The notes below the pieces were generated by a model. The model did no database searches and was not told the origin of the DNA. It saw only the letters and a list, made by a program, of their open reading frames with translations. A stretch of 64,000 bases of DNA from Anthopleura xanthogrammica (Eukaryota; Cnidaria; Anthozoa; Actiniaria; Actiniidae). Each line of letters opens with the position of its first letter. Position 1 is the stretch's first letter. Below, in pieces: positions 43,001-58,000 of the stretch. The translations under genes were made by a program, and so were the position numbers. The stretch covers positions 13,894,097 to 13,958,096 of the forward strand of contig OZ025208.1 in NCBI GenBank assembly GCA_964019055.1, read 5' to 3'.

Positions 43001-46000
43001 GGGCCGTTTGTCAAGGCCATTATGGTACATGAAAAAAAAGGACAATGATCGATTCGCCTATTTAATATTTTCCGTAAATGGTTATACTTTGCTTTTGGGG
43101 GTAAACGGTTTAAAGACGGTCAGAAGTGTTAGTGCAGCCATAGTATTTTCTTTCTTTGCTTTTCAAGTTTAATCCTTTGTCCCTAGAGTATTTCAGTAGT
43201 TTCTGTGTCTATTCATTCTACCTTAGCTTAGTTTTTCCCTCGGGTTTACTTATGCAAATTCTGTTAGTTTTATCAAGTTTCCTTCGAGTTTATTTTCACT
43301 TTTATTGCGAAAGCGTTTCTGCGAACAAGTTAGTCAAGAAAGTTAGTTGAACTCTGCGTATTCTGCGTATTTGCGATATTGTCTTAGAGCGGGACAGTTG
43401 GTATTGCGATTTATATTTTTGTTGCTCTATTCACTCTGTAATTTATATTCTTTTTGTTAGTTTTACGTTTAAGAAGATTAAACGTTTGTGAATCAGATAT
43501 TCGTTATATTTGCTTTTGTCCATACAATACTGACTACTAGTTCTTTTTCCCAACTCAGAACTTCAGAGAAGCCTAAAACCGTGCATCACGAAAAAGTGCT
43601 TAAAATTCACTCTAAACTTCACTTTAACATTATTTATTTTTGTTTCTGGTCATTCTTATGTATATTTTAATATTATACTACAACATCTTCAGATCAATCT
43701 TCAGGATAATATGTTTTATTTCTCTGTTGGTTACTCCCCAAAACCGACATGTATTATGGGGAATGTGAAAATGGCAAATTGGCATAATCAAATACTTCTT
43801 TAGTTTTGTTATTTGATCCAGTCAAGAGCCTCTTTTACCCCTAGTGATTGATCCTATATATGTTCTCTCTAGATTGTTGAAATACGTTTTTAAATAGCTT
43901 TCTTACCTTCAAGAGCGGTGTTACCTATTGGATACAACAACACAAAATATTAAAAAATAGCAGCATAAACATCTCGATTATAACACAAACGCGATGTGGT
44001 ATAGATGGGATAATGGAAGGAAGGAAGAAGGGAGGGAGGGATGGATGGATGTAGAGAGGGAGGGAGGGAGGGAGGGAGGGAGGGAGGGAGGGAGGGAGGG
44101 AGGGATGGATGGATGGATGAATGGATGAATGGTTGGATGGATGGATTGAGTTATAACAATTGGTGAATAACTGAAATCTACATCAATGTGCTGTTTACCA
44201 GGAACTTACCACCGACACAGAACCCTTTCTTTCTATCACGATCGTAGTTATCAGTTAAACTGCACCATGGTTTGAAAACACCGACCCCGATACAATACGA
44301 GTAGCACTTGTCTTTGTAAACGAACGGAAATACACAACAATCTCCTGATGTTGTACGCTTCTTACAGTTTTCTGTGCAAAGAAGAAACCATCAAGTTAAA
44401 AAGTTAAATTAAAAGAGGAAGAATGAGGTATGATTTGATGATTTGAAAGTTGTGATAACACGAAAAGGAATCTTATGCATTAGCTATCAGCGTAAAATAA
44501 TAATTCGGGCATACAGTTGAAGAATAAAAGTTAAAACGAGAAGCCATTTACTCATGTTTTCTTATATACTGATATTTCGGTTGCATTTGACAACCATCAT
44601 TAGAGATATTTATTTGTTTTACTTATTTTATTGGGATACGAAAGTGGATTGGACTGCATCCTAAGCAAGTATTTTTACAATATTAATTTTGCAATCACCA
44701 GTGACGGCTGAGGGCGTGGCTCTACCCTTTAATTTGCCAAAAAGTGCGGTCGGTCTGTATGTCTATCCGTCCGGAAACCAACGGATTTTGAGGGGGCCAG
44801 GCCCCCGCTTCCGCCACCCCTGATCATGGATTAACGAAATATGAAATACTCGTAGCGCTCAAACTAATTAGACCACACTCACGAACTCATGATTTTGACC
44901 ACATTTTGGTCATATTTGGCATTACACTAACCACTTTTTAAAAACAAAGCACCAGTAAAGCTATTCTCTTTACATACACTCCACATTCTGACGTCCTTAT
45001 TATGTCATCTCCTTTGCCATGTGTACCTGTACACTATTATGTTGTACTTACCATTCATAGAAGTTGCATTCTGACAACTGTCTCTCGAAAGTACGATGTC
45101 ATCAACAACTACTACAAGCTTAACACCTGGGGCTTGTTTACTGGTCTCAAATGACAGCTGAGAAGAAAATATGTTATAATATAATAGGCAATGTGTCAAT
45201 TTAGATTCCTTTTTAGATTCAATTGTATTTTAGAGGCCAACCTCGTATTTTATGGCCAGTAGTCAAAGTTCCAAAAAAGGTTTTGCACTAATTAAGGCCA
45301 GATTCAAAGTTCGATCTTCACAAAAACTAAACCTATTGTCATCAAAGAAAACCGCCTTATCATCCATTATTTCCAATGCATTCGGCTCATGTGAAATTGG
45401 ACGTTTGAACTGGGCCTAATACCTCTATTAAGCGGCCAACCTCTATTTAGCGGCCAGTTGTCAAAGTCTCAAAGAGCGATTTTGCAGTAATAAAAAATCG
45501 GCCAATTAATTATCACCAGAGAGCGGCGGCTTGGTTATACTGGATTTTACTGCAAGTGATTTGTTCTCTTGTCTCCTTCTCCTTCCTCTTCCCACAAAAA
45601 ATCAGTATTAATTTCAATTTTACAATCTGTATTTGTGAACTTGTAAGAAAAAGGTTCGGAAGATAATGTTAAAGAGAAATTAAAGTTAACTCACCCAATA
45701 CTTGTTTTGAGTCTTAAGTGGTATTTGCATAAAAATCCAAGCTTTTGTGGGTTTGTTACGGTACCACAATAATGTGCGTTGGCGATCAGAGAAGTTGATG
45801 GAGTACAACAGTAATGAAGTTGAAGAGTTGATTAAGTACCAAAAACGCAGGCACTTAAAACCTTTTTGTGGATGTATCACAGGACTTTCCATCTTTGGAG
45901 TAACTTCAACGTATTCTGGATTCGTGAGAGCAAATCCGCCACCTTAGAGTGTTGAAGAAGAAAGGGAAAGTTACCTAAGTATATCTTTTTATTATATGAA

Positions 46001-49000
46001 ATAGAGTGTGATATTGAGTGACATCAAAATGATAAAATTGATATCCCCACTCCCACCAGTGGCCAGTGGGGATACGATTTATATCAACACTGGTGGTGTC
46101 AAATTTCGACTTTTTGCTCAGCAAGTCTCAAATTCTCCATTATTTTTCCTTGAAGATTTCATATAATAAACAGAACATTACATGGCCGCTTGGAGATACG
46201 AATTTATCTTCTCGTGCTGATATTATCTCTCACGAGTGAGCGCAGCGAACGAGTGAGAGATCATATCAACACTCGAAGATAAAATTCGTATCTCCGCCCG
46301 ACCATGTAATATCCTCTATTTATTACACATTAAGGGTCGATATCCGTGAAATAAATTAAAGCCGTGAATAAAAACCATATCGGCAGTGAAGTGATACGAT
46401 ATCACTTCACGGCAAACTGTCCAATAGAATCTCGCGATATATAATAATGTATAATCAACCCTAAATGTGTAATAAACAAATTATTACATGTTAAGAGCTG
46501 ATATCATTTTTATCCACGAGCTTCCCGTATCATATCGCTCACTCGAGCGATACCAGGCTCTTAACGTGATAATCTCTATATATAGCTTCATAATGTCTGC
46601 TCTTTACTCATTGCTTACAGCATCTACCACCATAATCATAATCAAGAGACACGGCTTTGTGCATCTCTTTGCCAATATGTGGGAGGAAAAACAATGGTAG
46701 GCAATCAGACACACATAATTGAGTCAGCGCATAATCCTTAATGCTTACATGCTGGTGTTTGAAAACGAGGCCAACAGTGAGTACTTTGCCCTATTTCCAT
46801 TAGTGCTTCGTTTACAACGCACTTACAAGCTAGAGGTACACAAGTACGGATTAAGGTTTTGGCGAGTAAAACAAACAGGTAAGACCAAGTGAAGTAAATT
46901 TTGCAAACGTTTTGCTTATAACTGCAAACTTGCAACCTAATTTGTTGATTCGAATTGAGAGTATATAGGATATATCAAGGCACATAACATTTTTCCTTAC
47001 TTTGCTTGTCTCTTGCTGTGACATTAGTTCCTTGCAAGTCTTCACTTTGCAAAACCCATCCGGCGTTGCTTTTCCAATCGCAAAAGTCATTACGCTCAAA
47101 GTTACAATTACCTATATGGAAAATAAAGAGTTGAGATAATGACATGCATAAACGGTTTAAGAGGCAGCAAGATAACAGAGAAGTATTATGACCAACAAAA
47201 TTATCACATAATCAACACCATTACGCAATGCTGGATCTGCATTTTTGACAAAACAAATTGCCTTACTTCATCATGATCATCATCATCATGATCATCATGA
47301 TCATGATCATCATCATCATGATCATCATCATCATGATCATCATCATGATCATCATCATGATCATCATGATCATCATTTTTTTTAATGTTTTTTTTCCGGG
47401 AAAATGTTTGAGAACTGGACTCATCGAGGTACAAAAAACTTCCCTATGTTACACAATGGTTTTGGATTCCATCAAACTTTACTTACTCGAGCCAAAAATA
47501 GATAAATCACAGTTTCCCGTAATGAGATCCACGTCATCTATTGCAATATCTCCCTCGCTACCATTACCAGTTGTTGCTATAAATACAAACTTAAAAATAC
47601 AAAACATAGAACGTAATCTAGTTGAAAATTTATGGTTACTAACCAGCAGTCATGCAAGGACCACGGAGCACGCTTAAACGTGTGGTTGGGTGGGTGTGGT
47701 TGGGGAAGAATTATTAGAAAAGACTGACTAGTATTTATAAAATAATTTAGATATAACACGCGCTCTGATTGGTCAAAACACCGTTTTAGATGAGAGTATT
47801 TAAAATGCTCACGTCATTCTCTTTCATCGGCGATTTTTTTTACCTTTGTTCACGAACATCGTTTACACAAAAAATGGAAGATCATGGCCATCTCGGGCCA
47901 CAGGAATGAGCAAAGCCTGAGCCATTATAATTTTCGTCCCTCTTCTATTCAACTGCAGCAGTGCAGTGATGTCCTTCGCAAAGAACCCTTGAAGGCAACG
48001 AAAGTGAACTACACCTGATGGCCAACCAGCAGAACGAATTGAGAGTTAATCTAACTTTTTCCATTTAGCTTGATTACCATTTTTGGACATAAAAGCAGTT
48101 TTTGTGCGGAAAATTCGACTTCAAAATCACAAAAATTTCGTTTGAACTCTTCGCACACGGCTATTCTTATAAGGTTCGTGAGTGGTCCGTTTTGAATCTT
48201 GACAATGTAGGGAGAATTTGTAATTACATCTCGAAAATAAAGCGATGTTTTTGGAGCACAGTCGTCATGTTTATTGAATTATTATTCTATAAAAGCAATA
48301 TAAGACAGTTTTGCGTGTTATATACTCTGATCTAAACACTTGGGATGTTGGGAGAACACAGAAGACTACTGAAACTTCAAAATTTAGAGGATATTAGGAA
48401 AACGTTGGGAGATATCAGTCCCTTCCTGCCATTGCTGTATACAGTCTTTTGAAAAAAACGTTGTCGCTTACCGGCTCCGCGACTACGCGACTTGACCGAA
48501 ATGGAGTATGGGTAGAAATCGCTAAAGCGCTTAATTATTCGCTCTGAAGTAGTTGTTTTTGGTTACTAATAAAATAGTATAAGCAGCAACTCATTTAGGC
48601 TTCGTAAAGCCAGCTTCTGATAATCTTAAGCATTAAACAATGCAGATCGTTCCCACCTTGAAACTGCTTCCATTGCTGTATATGGTCGTCTGCCCGAACC
48701 TCCATTTTGAACCAGAATCACCGATTCTACTCCACACCTTGTATCTCGTTTGGTTGGTCATGACGTATACGTTCAGCGCACCCACTTGACGTCCCCACAT
48801 GTGATACCAAAATTGGATGCAAGTGACATTCTCGTACTCCAGCCAATCACTGTAAAGTTGTGCTGCGTCACCTCGGTCAAGTCCTGAAACTTCGAGGTAA
48901 AGATAACTACCTGAAATTAAAAATAAAACAGACAATAAACTATTATTGGATGAGGTTGAGCATGATATTGAGTGTTTATCTTTGTTGTAGTAATCGTACG

Positions 49001-52000
49001 ACTCTCCACATGATGTCTGTAGGAATTCTACAGCAACAACCAATGAGGATGCAGCATTTTATGCTACGTCATTTATTTACAGAGAGTGCCATGAATGAAT
49101 GAAATTTGATATCTTGAACTCACTTTTACTCTTGAACACGATCGCGATTCATATTTTTGACCGGTATCATGCCAAAACATAAGTATAACTATAAAGGGCG
49201 CTGTGAAAATGTCTTGGCCTTCGAGCGAAGCGCTGGACGGGAAGAAGATATTTCAGAATTTCTTTCCGAAGATTTGGCTGCCGGACAATCGCTGGCAGCG
49301 AAAAATAGAGGGAAGGCTCTTGACGAGCGCACGATGCGCCTTTATGAAACGAGGCTGATGCATCTGGAGGAATTTGCATCCAGTCAAGGAGACAATGCCG
49401 TACTTTTTAGAGAAGGAAAACGTCCCTTCTTGGCTGTTACAATTATGACATTTCTACGTAAGTTTATCATAGATGTTTATAGATTGTTAAAAACTTTTAT
49501 AACTATTTCTTTGACCACACTACCATCAGTGACATATGAATGCCAATTGTTCTTTCAAAATGCTGAAAGCACCGTAAAATTAAGTTTAAAAGAAACTGTG
49601 GTCAACATAGATTCCATTCCTTGAAATAATTTGTGTTAGACCAAATAGTTTCTAGTGTGAAGTGAGCCCGACAAACATACGAGAAATCGTATCTATTTTG
49701 AAGGGTTAGAGATTTTAATCATAAGTTGGCCGGACGTGGTTTATTGTCACAGATTTCTCACAAGTTTGTGTAATTTTCTCTTTGATAATTACTCTCTATT
49801 ATTAAAAAACTTCGTTTTCATGATCGTGAATATTCAAATACAAGGTATCTAAGGTATTTCAAACTGATCTAAAGCGAAATTGGGCTTTGAGCGAGGGCGT
49901 GTCCATATTGTGAGTTGACGCGAAACATGGCTTTTTTGAACTCATTCCGTGGATTCTAGGGTGTGTCCATAGCGCTAACGCAAAATGTGGTCTTGAACAC
50001 ACATAGTATATAGCTAATATTAATTATCAGTTCATTCTGAGTTATTTTCCCACATTCAGAATATCAAGAAGTTAGCTTGTATTACAGAAAAATGCATTGA
50101 TTCATGTACTAGAGCTAAAAATTTACTTTATAGACTTCTTCAACATTTTTGTTTTTAATTTCTGGCTGTTTCTTATACATCTGTAAATATCACTGATAAA
50201 ATGCATTTGCAAGTCATCTTCTGGTCAGTCTTCAGCATTATATGTGCAGTTTTTACCCTGGTTACTTCCCAAACGCAATGAATTATGGGCAATATGAAAG
50301 TAGAGAATAGCAAACCATAGTTCATAGGATTAGAAGAATGATAAGAAGAAGACTTAGACTAAATAAGATCAAAAAGAAAGTAGTTTCGCCGCTATACCGA
50401 GAATGGTCTTCTAGCAGTAGCTAATTTGTTACTCAGTTAAGAGGTATGAAGATTTGTAAGCCATGTTGGTTGGTTTTCTCTTTAGGTTGTTTGTGGTCAT
50501 TCCTAAGGAAATCAAACAATTCGCTTACCATTGGCTGTTAGTGTGGTATGATCAATTGAAGGACCAGTTTCTGAGGTTGGGGTTGGACCTTTCTTTATTT
50601 GCCATTTTGCTTTACTTGATTGATTTGTCCCGTCTGTTGTCAATCCACAGAATCCATACTCAAAATTACAAGGTCCTATGAAAAAAACAACTATTAAAAA
50701 GGAAATCGTTCGATGTTAATATTACTTATTATAATTTCGAGTGTCAGCTGTAGCAACGAAAAAAGGAGAAAAGAAGGAGGCGTTGTGAGAATCCAAGAGT
50801 TGGAAAGGCTAGAGAGCGCGTATTCTCGATCCCCGGTTGCGTGACAAAAATGAAAAGGATTTTCATCTCAGTTACATTTGTTTTTACCTCGAAATGTTCG
50901 GCACTCCTTTGAAGTCTGAGGCTGGGCTGTGGTGGTTGCACAATTAACGATATTTAGAGGACATCTCAGGGAGGCTGAAAAAATAATATTGTAAAATGTG
51001 TCGCCTCTGTGTAATGACAGCAAATACTATACTATCCTTGAAAATGCGAATCTTTCGAGAATTTTTCCCACTCCACTCCACTCATTGCGTAAGACACATC
51101 AGCCATGTTAGTCAAAGCAAAATCCACGAGAAAACTAACCTTACAGCAGATCTGTTGCTCATCTGATCCATCTGGCCTGTCACACACCCCATATCGCACG
51201 TGACAGACCATATCACACAAGATCTATCCAAATAAGACAACACAAAGCTACAAGAATACTTACAGCAGATGTCTGGTTCATCTGATCCGTCATGACAGTC
51301 CCACACCCCATCACATGTGACTGAAAGAGACACACAAGATCCATCCAAACAAGAAAACTGGTTCTCTTTGCACGGGTTTCCTGTTACAAGAGAAAACAAC
51401 TTGCTCACTAACAAACGCCCTGCTTTTCGTTTAAGGATGACTTATATAAAGTAATCTGGAATTTTTAGAACTCAGAAAAGACAGAAAAGGCCTATATGAA
51501 ATAAGTGTACGATGCTTGGCCAGTAGCATCAGAGATCATTTCTACTAACCACAGCTTGCTTCATCTGAGCCATCTGCACATTCCTTTAATCCATTACATA
51601 AATGATTAATTGGTAGGCACTTTCCATCCGGGCATTCGTATTCCGATGATCGACATGCGCAGTTACTTTCATCTGATTTATCTACGCATGCGTAGTCACC
51701 ATCGCATCGTAAAGCAGATTTCACACATTCACCGTTGTGGCATTGGAACTCATCAGCTTCGCAGGTGTGCCCTGTCAATTAATTTTAAAGAAATTATTTT
51801 GTATAGAACCCTTTCACGTGACGTCAAAGCAGATCAATTTAGAGGGGGAAAAACAAAACAATTGCAATCTCCTGAGAATTGAAAACCTATTGTTTTGTCC
51901 TCTAAATTGAGCTCTTCTCCGAAGTGCTGCAAGGGGTCTATTGCGCAAATACCCGTGAGAGAGAAAACGTAAAAATCATAGTTTGATCCTTCTTCTTGAT

Positions 52001-55000
52001 GTCGTTACTGCCATTTCTGCCACTTTTTACTTCCTTTTTGGATGATGCTTTTTTCATGTATATTCTGCGCCCGACTGCGTTTTCGAAATGCCTACTAGGA
52101 AAGGACGTTCTCACCTGGTGTAGCATGCTTTGGTGTCAAGGAACATGTTATTGTTGAGAGACGAATGTCTGACACGGCAACACTGCTGTTGGTATCTGCC
52201 TTTCCTCGAATCTGAATCTAAAGAATAAAGCCTAAACATTAAAAGCAAACTAGTATCAGACAATATTAACTAAATGAAAGGGACCTTACTCTGTATATTC
52301 ATAATTAGTATAAATACAAAGGTGATTATACAAAATCGCGCGCTCTGATTGGTTTTCTATCTCGGATTATCAGCCGATAATCACCTTTTCGGACAAAATG
52401 GCTGTCAGCGTGACTGTCGCGCTTTTAAAAAATAAAATATTTTCACTTCCAATGTTGTTTCCTTCTTTCTTTTTTGAAATAATCACCTTTTTATTTATGC
52501 TAAAACAATTATTCACCTCAGGCTCAGTGATTATCGATGAATATTTACCTCGCAGCTCGAAGACTCGCCGCTCGGTAAATATTCATCGATAATCACTTCG
52601 CCTTCGGCGAATAACTGCTAAGTATTTGAAAAAAAAGGTTCGCCTTTTAAAAATCGTTTCATCTCTTTAGACCATCTAGCGGGACACGTGACCGGTCCAA
52701 AGTCAAGTTTCCATTCTAAAATGGCGGAAAAGATCACTCGACATTGACTTTTGTATAGATACTGGGATCCCCATACTTCCTGCGTTTTTAATAAAGTAAT
52801 TATTTGAAGAATCGAACCCTGAATTCCGCCAGGAGCAAGTAATTTTTTCCCAGAAAAATAACTTGTGACAAACAAATATTTACAACTTTAATTAATTCCA
52901 TGCACACAAAAAAAACCGTGATAATATATACGTATACCTTAATAAAAATTTCTTCTATGTGTTATATACCTGACTAACTGAAACTTCAGGCCATGGGATT
53001 CTTGCTTCATTCCACTGGGTTCCTTGCATACCTTTCAGATACCACAAAACCGTCTTGTTATACAGATTATTGACAGTGACCTCCAACTGGGAAGATTCGT
53101 GGTTATTTTGATAACGAAATACAAGGCAAAGCCCTATTGACCGATAAAGAGACTGGGGCTGAACAGTGGGACTTTGTAACCACGCAGTAGTGTTAGGTTC
53201 AGCCTCTAAGTGACGCCCTATGAATGAGACGGATAAGAATATTAGCAGCCTTTTCTATTTATTCTTATAAAATAACTGTTTTACATCGCACTTTCTAACG
53301 TGCTGGTGCTTCATGGGAGCACACTGCACGCTCGCGCACTTTCTATTTCTGCATTCTATATATTTCTATTTGAAATTAAAAACTTTGCGTACTGTGCTTT
53401 GCTTTGTTATCAGGCATTTGGAGATTGTAAGTTCTCGCGTACTTTATAATTGCACACAGCACAAATATGCGCTTTCTATTTCTTTATTATGACAATGACC
53501 CTTTAGGCAAAGGTCAGACGGCATATTCGTAGATAAATATTCTAATAGCAATAGCAGCTAGCAGTTTGATAAAGGTTTATCATAAAATTTTAAGCTAGAA
53601 CTCTTACCTTTGTTATTTGCAATTTGTACAATAACCCATCCCATGCGTCCACCATCGCCTTTGATTGTCCATGGACATGACTGATCTTGGTAGAAACAAC
53701 TCTGCAGAACACGAGCTTGGGATAAAAGAAAAAAAAATATTATAAGAATGAAATAATCAATCACATTTTTGTATCTGTTGTTTCATGTGTGTTCTCATAA
53801 ATCTCAGTCAATGTCACGTAACATACATAGTACACTCTGCCTCTTTGCCGCATGACTGTACGGGTCGTCTGCACTTGCACCTAACTATCGTCCTTTTATT
53901 CCTCAATATTTGTCACGCGACACATATCTTGGCACACCTTATCTCTTTGTCGCGTGCCATCCACGAGCTTTGGATCAAAGTATTTTTGCTCAATATACCC
54001 CTTACATGTCACGTCAAAGCAGCCCAATTTGCATGCAGGACAAAATAAAAAAAATAAAATTCCTTATAATCGGAAACATATATTGTTTTGTCCTCCAAAT
54101 TGAGCTGCAATCCGAAGTGTTGCAACAGGTCTATAAAAAATCCCTACCTTTGATTTCAAGGTCTCTAATGGTTTGACTTGTGATACTGGTGTTCGATGTA
54201 GACTCCAAAACCTAGACGAGGTTTAAAGAAATGATAAATTAGATGATCAAGATATATATTGCGTGTACTCTTTGGCAGATTTATGGACGTTAACTTTGTA
54301 CCATAGGGTGGATTTGGTATGTTTTTAAAAGGGGATGGCATACTGCACCATCAAGCGTGGTAAACGTAATTTACGACACATTCTGAACCAATCACAACAG
54401 GTGAAACTAGCAGTTTCTTATCAATTGCTTATCAAATCCACCAACTGGCACAATCACGCATCACGGTCACGGTCGCGGTCGCGGTCGCGGTCGCGGTCAC
54501 GGGTGATTTTTTGCGTCATAAGAATATGCTTTTACACGATGAGAGTAGAACCACCACTTACCTTAACGTCATATTTCCCAGGATGGTTTACGATCACAAA
54601 GCTTGTTGTATAAGTATACCACTCGCATGTGGTTGACAGTGACGTGTTAACCAAGAAGGTGTAACCCAGTAACTGAAGTCTAACTGACTTGAAACATGAT
54701 GGGCAATAGATACCATGGCAACAGAGGCGATAAGACACTGGAACAGAGTAAAAAGAGTTACTAAAAACGGACTTGCGACATTCATAGACTGCCTGGCAAA
54801 TTGTCATATACTTTATGAGTCTGTCTATTCCTTTAATAATCTTTTTTTTACTTTAGTTGCTTACTTAGGATTTTCATTGTCTGTCCAACTATTAATGAAC
54901 TTTCTTTCATGGATGGCTCAAGAAGTGTGGTATTTAGCATCTGGAGACCTATGAATGAAATAAAAAACAGACATTAGATACTTCACCTACATTACATGAG

Positions 55001-58000
55001 CACTGCACTCCACTGCCCTGCCCTGCCCTGCCCTGCCCTGCCCTGCCCTGCCCTGCCCTGCCCTGCCCTGCCCTGCCCTGCCCTGCCCTGCCCTGCCCTG
55101 CCCTGCCCTGCCCTGCCCTGCCCTGCCCTGCCCTGCCCTGCCCTGCCCTGCCCTGCCCTGCCCTGCCCTGCCCTGCCCTGCCCTGCCCTGCCCTGCCCTG
55201 CCCTGCCCTGCCCTGCCCTGCCCTGCCCTGCCCTGCCCTGCCCTGCCCTGCCCTGCCCTGCCCTGCCCTGCCCTGCCCTGCCCTGCCCTGCCCTGCCCTG
55301 CCCTGCCCTGCCCTGCCCTGCCCTGCCATCGTTGCCCAACTCCATGGCTACTAACCGCACTTTCTCATAGCCATGATAACGTACAAAATTAATTAATTAA
55401 CTAATTAATTTTATTAATTTATATTGCGCAAATCTCAATCCTTGGCGAATTTTCATTTGCGCATTACAATATTTACAATATAAAATCAGTATATAAGATA
55501 TAATACAATATAAATGTAAAAGATGATTATCTATGAAATTTATTATACTACCACCATGCTCACGACCACGCGCCGGCACCATCCCAAATCGCACCGCAGA
55601 CCCGGCGATTCTCCAAGTCTGCAATGCGACCCGAAGCGGCGACAGCGCGCGCAGTCATGAACATAGCGGCAGTATACACAAAATAAATATATTGTCTAAA
55701 AATGTTAAAATGAAAACAAAAATAAATAAGTAAAATAAAAAAAATAAAATAAAAAAAAAATACAAAAATATTTCAAAAATAAATAAATAAATAAAATAAA
55801 ATAAAAATAAATAAAAATGTCTTGAGAGACCTCTTAAAAATATCGGTGGAAGCGCTATAACGTATTGATTTTGGTAAAGTGTTCCATAGCATAGGGGCAG
55901 CACATGTAAATGATCTATCACCTAATGTTGAATATGATCTAAATTTAGGTGTACTAAGTAACATATTGTCGTTAGATCTTAAACTATAACTGGAACAATG
56001 TTTAATTGAAAGCATGTTCTGAATGTAAATTGGCGCCTGGCCATGAATAGCTTTATATGTAATTAAAAGAATTGAATTGAATGCGAAACTTTATGGGAAG
56101 CCAATGTAATGTACACAATAATGGAGTAATATGTCAAAACTTAGATTCGTTAAAAACTAAACGTGCCGCGGATACGTATGTAAGACAACAAATAAAGTAC
56201 CTGGAAGAATCCAAAACATTTTAGTAATACTCAATGGTCTGCTGTATTTTCCAGCTGGGTATTTCCAGCCAACACCAACGTACCCTGGTCCGTAACCATC
56301 TTTACCGGCCGTTTCTAACATGTACATGCGACAGGAGTCGAGGTCCTTTTCACGCGTTTGAAAAGAGTATCTTGGAGAGATTAAACATAATGTATTATAA
56401 GATAACGAAGCATAGAGTTCAGCAACACCAAATAGAAAATATTAGAGTTACACTCCGTTGCCTTCAAACAATTGTTTCAAGTCGAGGCATTTGCATGGGC
56501 CAACAGTGCAGTAAGTGTTAAGAAACCGACCCAAATGCCACGACTCAAAGCAATTGTTTGAAGGCAATGGACTGTAACTCTCATATCTGCTATAACTGAC
56601 TGAGGATCTATCTGGTTAGCGGGATCACGTGAACTAAAGAAGTCATCTTCTTCATTCCCGCTTAGGACTAACGTCAGTTAAGTACACCATTTTTATCGCA
56701 TGGTGTTCAAGTTGTTTCATACATTGACTGACGCAACTCAAACTAGTTTACATGTATGCCAGCCAGTGTGTCGTCAGAATTTTAAGCGGCAATAATACAA
56801 GAAGACTTGTAAAAGATACAAAACAGACGCCAAAAACTTAGGACTCGCGCTGCATTGCCACAAATATCGGACAGTTTGAGCCCGCGTGCGTGAAAAGCAG
56901 TTACACCAATAAGAATAGCATAGAAATCAAAATGGCTTCCCGACCAAGGAGCAATACTGCAGTTTTCGTATGAATATGAAAAACGTATGGCACGGACCGC
57001 GCCTTGCCGTGACCGTGTCAGTGCCGTGCCTTGTATGAAAACAATCGTCATTCGGTGCCGTGTCCGCGCCGCGCCGTAGCCGTGCCATGTGCCGTGACTT
57101 CACACTCATACGAAATTTGCTCTAATTTGGAAGTACCGTATACTTTACTGAATAATGTTAGCTCTGCCGACATAATCTTTGACGAAAAATCAAGAAAAGG
57201 ACGTAAACGAAAGTCTATGGGAATATTCGAGGCTTTTTTACCCACAGGATACCTCAAGTTAGTGTCGAATGTATAGCAGCATGAACTTTTCTCCGGGGTC
57301 ATACATGGACTGTATAGCGGCTGCCAGAGGCGCCTTCTCATGCTTTCAGTTTGACCCCGTTGAGCTGCGCCACTGCTGTACTTGCAGTGGTGATTAGCGA
57401 TGACAAGTTTTCTTTTTTTTTTTCTAGAGCAATAAATATTTAAAGCTCACAAACCTTGGGAACAGTACTTCAGAAGTTGTTTTTGATCCCTAAACTTAGC
57501 TTATCTAGTACAAAATACGATTCGAGGAGGAGTAACGAAGAACATTTGCTAGTTTTTTTTCATATCTTCTAAAGTTCACCTATTACCATATGGTATGAAA
57601 ATATGGTGCTTAATGAGCATGCGCAAATGCCATTGTGCCCGATAATACTGGCAAAGAACAACGTGTCATTCTCTTGAGAATAAGATTCTTTGTTTGAGTT
57701 GTATCAATGTTCATGTGTCTTCTCGTGTGCAACTGTTAAACAAAGAAATTATACTCTAGGGAACGACAAATGTGAGAATGGGAAAATATTACACCCAAGA
57801 TAAAGAGGTTTAGGATCTTCTCTTGTCGTGTAATTCAACAAATCTTACTTGTCCCATTTATATTCAGTATATCGAGGCACAAATATGAGCTGCAAAAGTT
57901 CTTGCTTCTTGCGTTCCAAGTTTTCGAAAAAGGAGACGTCGAGGAAGTTCTTCAGGTCTTTCATCCACACCTTACATTGGTTGTCACACATGGCGTAAAA

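Noticed and set aside
47010..47017. Apparent GC-AG splice donor (gcaagag) in gene 2 MAM4 exon 1
   Set aside because: A normal gtaagg donor 16 nt downstream gives the phase needed for the next exon in both genes, so no non-canonical donor is required.
54949..55370. Long ORFs across the CCCTG array
   Set aside because: Same period artefact. No splice or conservation support.
57031..57341. Overlapping ORFs in the GC-richer CACGGCACGG region
   Set aside because: Both strands are open because of CACGGC repeats; no splice or domain support.
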